A stretch of 12,641 nt of DNA from Bacteroidales bacterium (GTDB taxonomy: Bacteria > Bacteroidota > Bacteroidia > Bacteroidales > VadinHA17), in contig PMEC01000243.1 of assembly GCA_003155705.1 (NCBI GenBank), positions 4,098-16,738 on the forward strand. The letters are read 5' to 3'. The translations under genes were made by a program, and so were the position numbers. The notes under the pieces were generated by a model that saw only the letters and a program-made list of their open reading frames with translations, did no database searches and was not told where the DNA came from. Positions 1-6,559 of this stretch are shown here, one piece after another. How positions within the stretch are numbered: position 1 is the stretch's first letter; each line of letters begins with the position of its first letter.

Positions 1-93
1 AAGTAAAAAGTAGAAAGTAAAAAGTCGAAAGACATAAAGATTTTGGACTTTACAGACTTTACAGACTCTACAGACTTTCGACTCTAAGGACTT
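1..93. repeat. Short direct/inverted repeat block
   Basis: The stretch is made of low-complexity repeats. AAGTAAAAAGT occurs exactly at 1-11 and again at 15-25. A 9-base unit GACTTTACA is tandem at 46-54 and 55-63, then once more with one change at 64-72 (GACTCTACA), followed by a partial unit. The two halves are partly complementary: AGTCGAAAG at 23-31 is the exact reverse complement of CTTTCGACT at 75-83. It lies directly downstream of the GNAT stop codon. Read on the minus strand, the inverted pair is followed by a T-rich run, so it could aid transcript ending, but the 43-base loop makes a standard intrinsic terminator doubtful. It may continue beyond the window edge. Confidence 0.7.
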
Positions 94-613
94 ATTCTTC
101 CTTAACCAGTTGAAACATTACTTCACACAAGTATCCTTCATTAGTTCTGATCCAGTCTTTCTTTTTGCCTATCTCTGTGAATCCAAGTTTTTTAAACAGA
201 TCAATGCTTTCGCAGTTATTTTCAAGAATATTACAGTAAAGCTGGTGGAGCAGGAGTGTCTTAAAACAGTAATCGGTAAGGCAGGACAGTGCCATAGTTG
301 CAAAACCTTTCCTTCGGTAGTTTTCTTTTGCAATGAGTATTCCGATACCAGCTCTTTTGTGGTATGGATCAAAGTCAAAAATATCAATCGTTCCAATGGT
401 CTGTTTATCAGGTATATGATCAATCATAAGCCTCGTCTGCCCCGATTCATAAATGTTCTTGTGTGAATTCTCAATATATCTTTTTAAGGTGTATTTTGAG
501 AATGGGGAAACTGTATTGCTGATAATCCAGTAATCATTATTATTCTCCCAATCGTACAGAAGTTCAAGATCTTCCGGCTCTAAAGCCCTGAGACTGATTT
601 CCTTGTAATTCAT
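92..613 (-). CDS. GNAT family N-acetyltransferase (RimJ/RimL type)
   Basis: A 173-residue protein covering one complete GNAT domain, the usual size for the RimJ/RimL (Acetyltransf_3) branch. It would transfer an acetyl group from acetyl-CoA to an amine; the substrate cannot be read from the sequence. The N-terminus (ISLRALEPEDLELLYDWENN) is the typical opening of this branch. The acetyl-CoA loop is seen near residue 100 as NYRRKGFA, fitting [RQ]xxG[x][GA], and the C-terminal motif follows as CESIDLFKKLGFTEIGKKKD. No signal peptide or membrane segment is present, so it is cytoplasmic. ATG at 613 fits the domain boundary. It begins 20 bases after the stop of the OmpA/SPOR gene, which suggests co-transcription, although nothing links it functionally to the envelope genes. 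Family call is firm; function is unknown. Confidence 0.9.
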   Translation of the reverse strand: MNYKEISLRALEPEDLELLYDWENNNDYWIISNTVSPFSKYTLKRYIENSHKNIYESGQTRLMIDHIPDKQTIGTIDIFDFDPYHKRAGIGILIAKENYRRKGFATMALSCLTDYCFKTLLLHQLYCNILENNCESIDLFKKLGFTEIGKKKDWIRTNEGYLCEVMFQLVKEE

Positions 614-633
614 AATAGATAATAATCAGTTTG

Positions 634-3150
634 TTATTGTCTGATCAATTGATTATATTCTTTTATAAAAGCATCTTTGTAACCTACTTTCTGAATATCC
701 TCAAGAGCTGTTTTTGCTTTTGAGAAACCTTCAAATTCTCCAAAAACATACCTGTAATACCCATCATTTCCTTTAATCTCTTTAACTTTTTCCTGAACTT
801 TAAACTGACTAATATTTAAAGGTGTCTTTGATGCACGCAGCTGAATTATATAGATCTTTCCGACTCCGCTTCTTCTTCCAGCTTCAGGTTGATTCATAAG
901 CTGGCGGGGTTGTTCCTGTATCTCATATTGATTTACAATATATGCATCTTTGAATCCCTTTTCTCCGGCGAATTTAAGATAAGACTCAGCATCTGATTTA
1001 TCGGTAAACTCCCCAAGAATGTATAGATAAACAGAGTCCCTATAGACCGGATGAACAAAAAAGAGCTCATTCAGCATGAAATCGCTGAAATAATCGGGGT
1101 AGTATTTCTCCGGCGATCTCATAAGAACAATATCATACCGCATCGAATAAGGTTGCCTTAGTCCCTTTGGGGTATAAGATTCCTGCAATAAAGCGATGCC
1201 TGTCTGCGGATTAATGATCCCGATTGTCACCCTCCTGTTGTAATGTCTTCCTTCAGGATTGTCTGATCCGTCAGGGTTTGTGTTGATTGCTACGAAATCT
1301 GTGGCTCCAACCGCCTTTTTAATGAACCTTGATCCGGGAATGCCTGAAGTGGTCAAGTAATTTATTACAGCCTGTGCTCTCTTATCAGCAAGTACAAGAT
1401 TATAATCTTTCGCTCCAACAATGTCGGTATGACCTGATACCTCTATTTTTAATTCAGGATGGTCTTTAAGGAGAGATTTAAGCTTTTCAAGGTCAACCTT
1501 TGCCTGGTCATTCAAACTCTGGCTGTCAAATTCAAATAGGATACTCCTGATAGCAAGAAAATCGCCTGAATAAACTTCGTTAGGAACCATTGAAGTGCTG
1601 ACAGAAAAAGACTTCCCCGTGAAAGTCTTTGGGATACTAAGTTTAAAAGTGTCAGTTTTATATCCAGGGTATTTAATTTGAACAATATAATCACCGGGTT
1701 TTGTATAAAATCTGTAAGAACCACTATCATTAATTTCGATTTTCTTCCATGTCTGAGAACTGTCGGCCTGTGATAGTTTTATTTCTGCAAGTCCTGGGAC
1801 AATATTCATTCCATCCTGAAGCCCGACAGATCCTTTTGTCCCGATTGTTGCTGATGGCAAATCCAATTGTATTATTCTGTAAATATTTCTTTCCTTAGTC
1901 CTTTCATCAACCATACTGGTGATGTATCCTTTTTGTTCAGGATCTTCGATGAACAGCGAATTGTCTGATGTTGTATTGACAGGGTAAGGCATACCAATCG
2001 GCTGAGTCCATTTCCCGTTTTTCAGAGTTGAAGTAAATACATCGTAGCCTCCCATTCCATTGTGCCCCAGTGAACTGAACATTAATGTCCCGGTTGCAGG
2101 CACGAAGAATGGTGTGTCCTCATTAAATGGTGTATTAATTGTATTACCAAGGTTGAGAGGAGTACCCCAGTTCTCATTTTCCTCTTTTTGAGAAACCCAT
2201 AAATCGAGTTCACCAAACCCTCCAGGTCGATTACTTGAAAAATAGAGTTGTTTTCCATCTGGTGTAATGAACCCAAAGGCTTCCCAATATTTAGTATTTA
2301 TATTTTTATTCAGTTTTCTCATTTTTGTCCATACAGTACCCTTCCTGTAACTAACGAAAAGGTTGCCGTCTGCTCCGTCATCTGCATAAATAATCAGAAC
2401 ATCCCCTCTTGCAGTCATCGAATTGGAACAAAGATTATCATAACCGCCCAATTGAGATGTTATATCAACAGGTTTTTGCCAACCATTGGTTCTTAATGAA
2501 CAAAAAATATGATTCGCTCCATTCTCCTTCCATGTAAAAACAAAAACCGAATCATTTTCTGAAAGAGCAGGATTTGTTGCTCCGGGCCAATCTTTGAGCC
2601 ATGGGATCAATATCTCTTTCGAAGTATTGACAGGATTTTTTTCCATTTCGAGAGCATACCCGCAAGCCTTTATCTGGTTGTCGATATATTCGATCCGGAA
2701 GGCCTGAGTCGGGCCGACTTTCTTTTTAACGTCATTATAGAGGTTTACTGCCTTGTCAAGACTGTCGTTTATGTGGTAAGCATGTGCAAGATAAAACCAT
2801 GTGTCGAGCGGAGCTTTCTCACCGTATTCTACATATTCATTATCAGATCTTACAACATTTCCCGAGGCTTTTTCAAGAAGTCTCAGTGCATCAGTTTTTT
2901 TACCGTCAACATTGAGATAACAGATACCTAGTTTTGCTTCAATATTTGAATTAGCAGGATTATTTTTAAGAATAACCTCATAAAGGGAGGCAGCTTTCTC
3001 ATAATCCTGATTAAAATAGAAGAAAAGGTCAGCATCCTGAACGGCCCTGATAAATTGCTTTTTTGATATGGTCTGAGATAGCAAGAGAGAGCAGGAACAA
3101 CTGAGATTGAGAAAAGAAAGAATAAGTATCTTCCTGATCAGGGTATTCAT
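634..3150 (-). CDS. PorE-like TPR-PD40-CRD-OmpA protein with two SPOR-like repeats
   Basis: An 838-residue envelope protein. After a hydrophobic signal sequence (about 1-27) come TPR-like helices (about 29-165), a PD40 propeller (about 175-430, with SSNRPGGFGELDLWVS and SSLGHNGMGGYDVF), a carboxypeptidase-regulatory-like beta domain (about 435-515) and an OmpA C-terminal domain (about 535-650). The last carries the peptidoglycan-binding Asp in SGHTD (near 571) and Arg in NRRVTI (near 638). Two SPOR-like segments follow, about 695-750 and 765-838. TPR, propeller, CRD and OmpA in this order is the architecture of the type IX secretion protein PorE; the SPOR-like tail is extra. Cys18 and Cys20 are in the signal sequence, but neither sits in a canonical lipobox (Asn or Ser at -3), so lipidation is uncertain. 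Its ATG overlaps the upstream stop as ATGA, pointing to translational coupling. Most likely a periplasmic or outer-membrane peptidoglycan-bound scaffold; a true T9SS role is inference. Confidence 0.9.
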   Translation of the reverse strand: MNTLIRKILILSFLNLSCSCSLLLSQTISKKQFIRAVQDADLFFYFNQDYEKAASLYEVILKNNPANSNIEAKLGICYLNVDGKKTDALRLLEKASGNVVRSDNEYVEYGEKAPLDTWFYLAHAYHINDSLDKAVNLYNDVKKKVGPTQAFRIEYIDNQIKACGYALEMEKNPVNTSKEILIPWLKDWPGATNPALSENDSVFVFTWKENGANHIFCSLRTNGWQKPVDITSQLGGYDNLCSNSMTARGDVLIIYADDGADGNLFVSYRKGTVWTKMRKLNKNINTKYWEAFGFITPDGKQLYFSSNRPGGFGELDLWVSQKEENENWGTPLNLGNTINTPFNEDTPFFVPATGTLMFSSLGHNGMGGYDVFTSTLKNGKWTQPIGMPYPVNTTSDNSLFIEDPEQKGYITSMVDERTKERNIYRIIQLDLPSATIGTKGSVGLQDGMNIVPGLAEIKLSQADSSQTWKKIEINDSGSYRFYTKPGDYIVQIKYPGYKTDTFKLSIPKTFTGKSFSVSTSMVPNEVYSGDFLAIRSILFEFDSQSLNDQAKVDLEKLKSLLKDHPELKIEVSGHTDIVGAKDYNLVLADKRAQAVINYLTTSGIPGSRFIKKAVGATDFVAINTNPDGSDNPEGRHYNRRVTIGIINPQTGIALLQESYTPKGLRQPYSMRYDIVLMRSPEKYYPDYFSDFMLNELFFVHPVYRDSVYLYILGEFTDKSDAESYLKFAGEKGFKDAYIVNQYEIQEQPRQLMNQPEAGRRSGVGKIYIIQLRASKTPLNISQFKVQEKVKEIKGNDGYYRYVFGEFEGFSKAKTALEDIQKVGYKDAFIKEYNQLIRQ

Positions 3151-5129
3151 TGTTTCGATACTTTCTTAATAAAGATTTCTTCAGGATATCCTTTACTTAT
3201 CAATTCCGCCCTTTTAACTGAGGCCTCTTCCTTTGTAGCAAATTTGCCTGTCGTATATCTATAGAATTTATCCTGATCATTGTAAAGAACCTTCATGTCG
3301 GTTATATATTTGAAATAACTGACATCAACAGGATTATGAAGAGCCATAACCTGAACCGTATAATAAAGAATATCAGCATCTTGTATATTCTGATCGGAAA
3401 CATCATTTACTTTCATGTTCAAAACCAGCATACTTGTGTCAACCGTTGCCACTGTCGGTATAGCCGTCAGGTTTATCTTTTCATAAACGATCGGTGGTTC
3501 AGGCGCTTTAACCGGCGGAACCTGAACTCTCACATAGTTTGGATCCTTATCAAGTTTTACATCTTTGGTGACAACTAAAGAAGGATGATCCGGCAACAGG
3601 GTTGTATCGATTGTTTGTGAAAGATATCCGAGCCCGGAATAGGTGATTTTAAACGATCCCGGGTTCACTATAAAGCTATAAAATCCGGTATATTTATTTG
3701 GATATCCGATGTCGAGAGTATCTCCTGAAGAGATGTCAACCAATCGTATATTGTAATCTCTATCGAAATTAACCACGGTGTCTCTCAGACTGAAGGTTCC
3801 CCTTATCTCAAATGTTTGGGTAATTGCAGCTGCACCAATACCTAAATAAAATATATCTCTCTTTTTATAATCGGTTGACATTGAATAGTATGCATTCATT
3901 CCGTTATTAACAGGCTGAAAGAATTTGTCGTCATCAGTAGTATTTATTGGAAAACCTAGATTCTGAGGCGTTTTCCAGACATTTCCAACTTTCTGGCTCT
4001 TGAAAATATCAAAGCCGCCTATTGATGAATGACCTTCAGAGGAAAAGTACAATACAGAATCGTTCTGAGTGATAAATGGTGTATCCTCATTATATGGTGA
4101 ATTAATTGCAGCACCCAGATTTACAGCAGGTCCCCAGTCTCCAGTTGCATCTTTTTCAGAAATGTAGATATCAAGACCTCCCTGTCCGCCATCACGGTTG
4201 CTGGAAAAATAGAGTTTTTTCCCATCGGCTGAGATGCTTGCATGAGATTCGTAGAATTTTGTATTTATATTCTTATTAAGTTTTTTAATAGGAGTCCATG
4301 CTCCGTTAGTATATGTCGTCGAGTAAATGTTCCCGTCTTCATTATCTTTTTTGTATAGGAATAACTCAGTTCCATTATTGTTAAGTGAACAAGTGGAACA
4401 ATCCTCTCCTGCATTTATTTCCAAAGTTATCTCAATAGGTGGCTGCCATTTGCCTCTCTCTTTTTTAGAGAAGTAAATGGCGTTTGTGACGCCCCTTTGC
4501 TCTGTATAGGCAATTGTATTACCATCAAAACTAACTGCGGGGTCAATATTGACTGAACCATTGCTAAAATTGTCAGGTAGTTTTGTTTTTGATATGGTTA
4601 TTGGTGCAGCTTCAAGTTTGATTGCATTGTCACAGGCCTGTAACTGCTGATTAATGAATTCCGCATTTTTCATACCACCCTTTTGCTTTGTTTCACCTAC
4701 CAGTTTCTGAAATGCCTGAAAAGTGGCAATAGCTTTTTCAAGTTCATTATGGATCAAATAGGCTTTTGCAAGTGAGAAATAGGCATCGAGCGGAGCCCGT
4801 TTTTCTTTTAACTGGTCGGGGTTTGCTTCATAGCTGGAATTTTTGACAGCTTTCTCAAGAAACTCAATAGCTTTTGATTTTTCGTCCGGAATATTAAGAT
4901 AACAATCTCCGATTTTGTAAACAACATTAAAATTATCAGGTACAAAAGCCGCAATTGTGAGATAAAGAGGATTGGCATTTTCGAAGTCTCCATACAGATA
5001 ATAAGCTTCAGCCTGGGCAAACATATCTTTTACCTCCTGTGAAGTCTGTGTAAAAGCCACTGCCGGGAAAATCAGAAGTGCCAGAAGCAGTAACCTGAAC
5101 CGCAATATTTCCCCCCTTGTATTGAACAT
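3147..5129 (-). CDS. TPR-PD40-CRD protein with C-terminal SPOR-like domain
   Basis: A 660-residue exported protein, paralogous to its three neighbours. Order: signal peptide (RFRLLLLALLIFPAVAFTQ), TPR-like block (about 30-165), PD40 propeller (about 185-435, with SSNRDGGQGGLDIYIS and SSEGHSSIGGFDIFKS), CRD-like beta domain (about 443-528), Pro-rich linker (VPPVKAPEPP) and a SPOR-like domain (about 588-660, YYTVQVMALHN to the C-terminus). SPOR domains bind denuded glycan strands of peptidoglycan, so it probably sits in the periplasm on the cell wall. Alone among the four paralogues it has a CxxC motif in a propeller blade (EDCSTCSLNNNG). The start is ambiguous: ATG at 5129 gives eight extra polar residues, whereas an in-frame TTG at 5105 is preceded by an AAGGGGGG purine run and begins the signal peptide cleanly. 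It lies 50 bases after the gene upstream and overlaps the next one by 4 bases. Confidence 0.88.
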   Translation of the reverse strand: MFNTRGEILRFRLLLLALLIFPAVAFTQTSQEVKDMFAQAEAYYLYGDFENANPLYLTIAAFVPDNFNVVYKIGDCYLNIPDEKSKAIEFLEKAVKNSSYEANPDQLKEKRAPLDAYFSLAKAYLIHNELEKAIATFQAFQKLVGETKQKGGMKNAEFINQQLQACDNAIKLEAAPITISKTKLPDNFSNGSVNIDPAVSFDGNTIAYTEQRGVTNAIYFSKKERGKWQPPIEITLEINAGEDCSTCSLNNNGTELFLYKKDNEDGNIYSTTYTNGAWTPIKKLNKNINTKFYESHASISADGKKLYFSSNRDGGQGGLDIYISEKDATGDWGPAVNLGAAINSPYNEDTPFITQNDSVLYFSSEGHSSIGGFDIFKSQKVGNVWKTPQNLGFPINTTDDDKFFQPVNNGMNAYYSMSTDYKKRDIFYLGIGAAAITQTFEIRGTFSLRDTVVNFDRDYNIRLVDISSGDTLDIGYPNKYTGFYSFIVNPGSFKITYSGLGYLSQTIDTTLLPDHPSLVVTKDVKLDKDPNYVRVQVPPVKAPEPPIVYEKINLTAIPTVATVDTSMLVLNMKVNDVSDQNIQDADILYYTVQVMALHNPVDVSYFKYITDMKVLYNDQDKFYRYTTGKFATKEEASVKRAELISKGYPEEIFIKKVSKQ

Positions 5130-5179
5130 TAAACAAATATATGGATTTTAAAACACAAAGGTTTCTTTATCAATGGTTT

Positions 5180-6454
5180 TTATTTAAATGTTACCTTATA
5201 AATATCTTCCTTGCCAAATCCTTCATTCTCCTTATAGATTGAAATAAAACCTGATTTTCCGTTTCCAACCGGCATGAAAAAAATATTATCATCCGGGGTA
5301 TTCAGGGGATATCCCAGATTCTGAGGACTACTCCATAATCCATTTGGTTGCATATCCGACCTGAAAATATCGTAACCTCCAATGTTGTTATGATCCTGGG
5401 ATGCGAAGAACAATGTCTTGCCATTGTTGATAAGGAATGGCCTGTCCTCGTTAAACGGAGTATTAATTTCAGGACCTATATTAACTGCTGGTCCCCAGTC
5501 ACCATTATCTTTTTTGGATATATAAATATCTAGACCGCCATGACCTCCCGGTCTGTCAGATGCAAAAACAAGAGAATTGCCATCTTCCGAGATAAAAGCA
5601 TGAGACTCCCATGACTTTGTATTGATGTTTTTGTTCAGTTTAATGGCTTTACTCCATTTCGACCCGTCAAATGTACTGTAATAAAGGTCACTGTTAAATC
5701 TGTCGCTCATCGAAAAAAACAGCATCTTCCCGTCGGAAGATAAACATGAAATATAAATATCACCATCAGTTTGCAGATCGGGTGAAATGTTTACTGGGGC
5801 GCTCCATTTACCGTTGACAAGTTTTGAAAACATAATTGCATCATAGAATTTGAGTGATACCATAAATGCAAAAGATTTTCCATCGGCAGAAATAACCGGG
5901 TTAAAATTTGATTTTTCATCGTTGAAAAGATTACCCATATTTTCAAGTGTGAAATCAACCGGTTTTGCAATGAGATTCTTGGCATTGTCACAAACCTTAA
6001 TTTCATGAGCAATAAAATTTATGTTTTCTTTATCATCGGGGAGGAGGGTCTCTTCATATTTCATATATGCATCTTTAGCTTTGTCGAACTGGTAGTTTAT
6101 CCTGTAAGAATTTCCAAGTTCATAGAGTGCATCATAAGGGGCAGCAACCTGGGTGATTGTACCCTCTTTATGTTTAGCTGAGATATTTTTTGAAGCAGCT
6201 TCAAGGTATTTGACAGAGAGATTTTTTTTACCTGCAATATTGAGGTAGCAAACACCAATCCTGAAGGCGAGATTTGCGCTTTCAGGCATTTTCTCAAATA
6301 ATTGGAGATAAGTGGGAAGAGCATCTGAATAATCCTGATACATAAAAAAATACTCAGCTTCCAGGAAACTCTCCTGCATATTTTTAACTTCCTGCGATAA
6401 AAGTGTCACTGAAAGTGATATTGTAATTATCAGACAGACAATTTTTTTGTTCAT
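5180..6454 (-). CDS. Minimal TPR-PD40 propeller protein (exported)
   Basis: A 424-residue exported protein holding only the core shared by the array: signal peptide (MNKKIVCLIITISLSVTLLS), TPR-like helices (about 20-150) and a PD40 propeller (about 165-424, with ASDRPGGHGGLDIYIS and ASQDHNNIGGYDIFRS). It stops with the last blade (KEDIYKVTFK), exactly where the three paralogues continue into a CRD, so it is a domain-complete short form and not a truncation. Without wall-binding or membrane modules it is presumably a soluble periplasmic partner. The frame is open further upstream to a TTG at 6475, but that triplet is the end of a TAAATTTG promoter-like box, and the ATG at 6454 opens a standard signal peptide; I therefore use 6454. 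It follows the terminator of the previous gene and probably heads the unit that includes the next two paralogues. Molecular function unknown. Confidence 0.88.
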   Translation of the reverse strand: MNKKIVCLIITISLSVTLLSQEVKNMQESFLEAEYFFMYQDYSDALPTYLQLFEKMPESANLAFRIGVCYLNIAGKKNLSVKYLEAASKNISAKHKEGTITQVAAPYDALYELGNSYRINYQFDKAKDAYMKYEETLLPDDKENINFIAHEIKVCDNAKNLIAKPVDFTLENMGNLFNDEKSNFNPVISADGKSFAFMVSLKFYDAIMFSKLVNGKWSAPVNISPDLQTDGDIYISCLSSDGKMLFFSMSDRFNSDLYYSTFDGSKWSKAIKLNKNINTKSWESHAFISEDGNSLVFASDRPGGHGGLDIYISKKDNGDWGPAVNIGPEINTPFNEDRPFLINNGKTLFFASQDHNNIGGYDIFRSDMQPNGLWSSPQNLGYPLNTPDDNIFFMPVGNGKSGFISIYKENEGFGKEDIYKVTFK

Positions 6455-6507
6455 AACGTTCAGATTATAAAACAAATTTATTAAAAAAAATCGCTAGATT
6501 AGCTAAT
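6455..6507 (-). promoter_or_regulatory. Candidate Bacteroidota promoter with 10-bp palindrome
   Basis: Downstream of a terminator and upstream of the ATG at 6454, the minus strand carries TAAATTTG (6480-6473), matching the Bacteroidota -7 consensus TAnnTTTG, 18 bases before the ATG. No good TTTG -33 box is present; the nearest is TTAG at 6506-6503 with a 22-base spacer. That spot is covered by a perfect 10-base palindrome, ATTAGCTAAT (6498-6507), which could be an operator. The need for a promoter after the terminator supports the call; the -33 mismatch weakens it. Confidence 0.45.
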
Positions 6508-6523
6508 AATCACTAACATATTT

Positions 6524-6549
6524 AAAAAAAGACCGGATGAATTCCGGTC
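6524..6549 (-). terminator. Intrinsic terminator after the membrane-anchored paralogue
   Basis: On the minus strand a perfect 7-bp stem, GACCGGA / TCCGGTC (6549-6543 with 6537-6531), with a 5-base loop, is followed at once by seven T (6530-6524). It starts about 10 bases after the TAG stop of the 954-residue gene. This is a textbook Rho-independent terminator for minus-strand transcription. The plus strand lacks a clean T run after the stem, so I see it as one-directional. Confidence 0.9.
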
Positions 6550-6559
6550 CTTTCTATAC

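Noticed and set aside
110..466. 118-codon open frame on the plus strand opposite the GNAT gene
   Set aside because: Antisense to a complete GNAT domain with all motifs on the minus strand; the product is low-complexity and unrecognisable.
634..3150. Lipoprotein call for the OmpA/SPOR protein from Cys18/Cys20
   Set aside because: The residues before each Cys do not fit the lipobox (Asn or Ser at -3), so lipidation was left open and not asserted.
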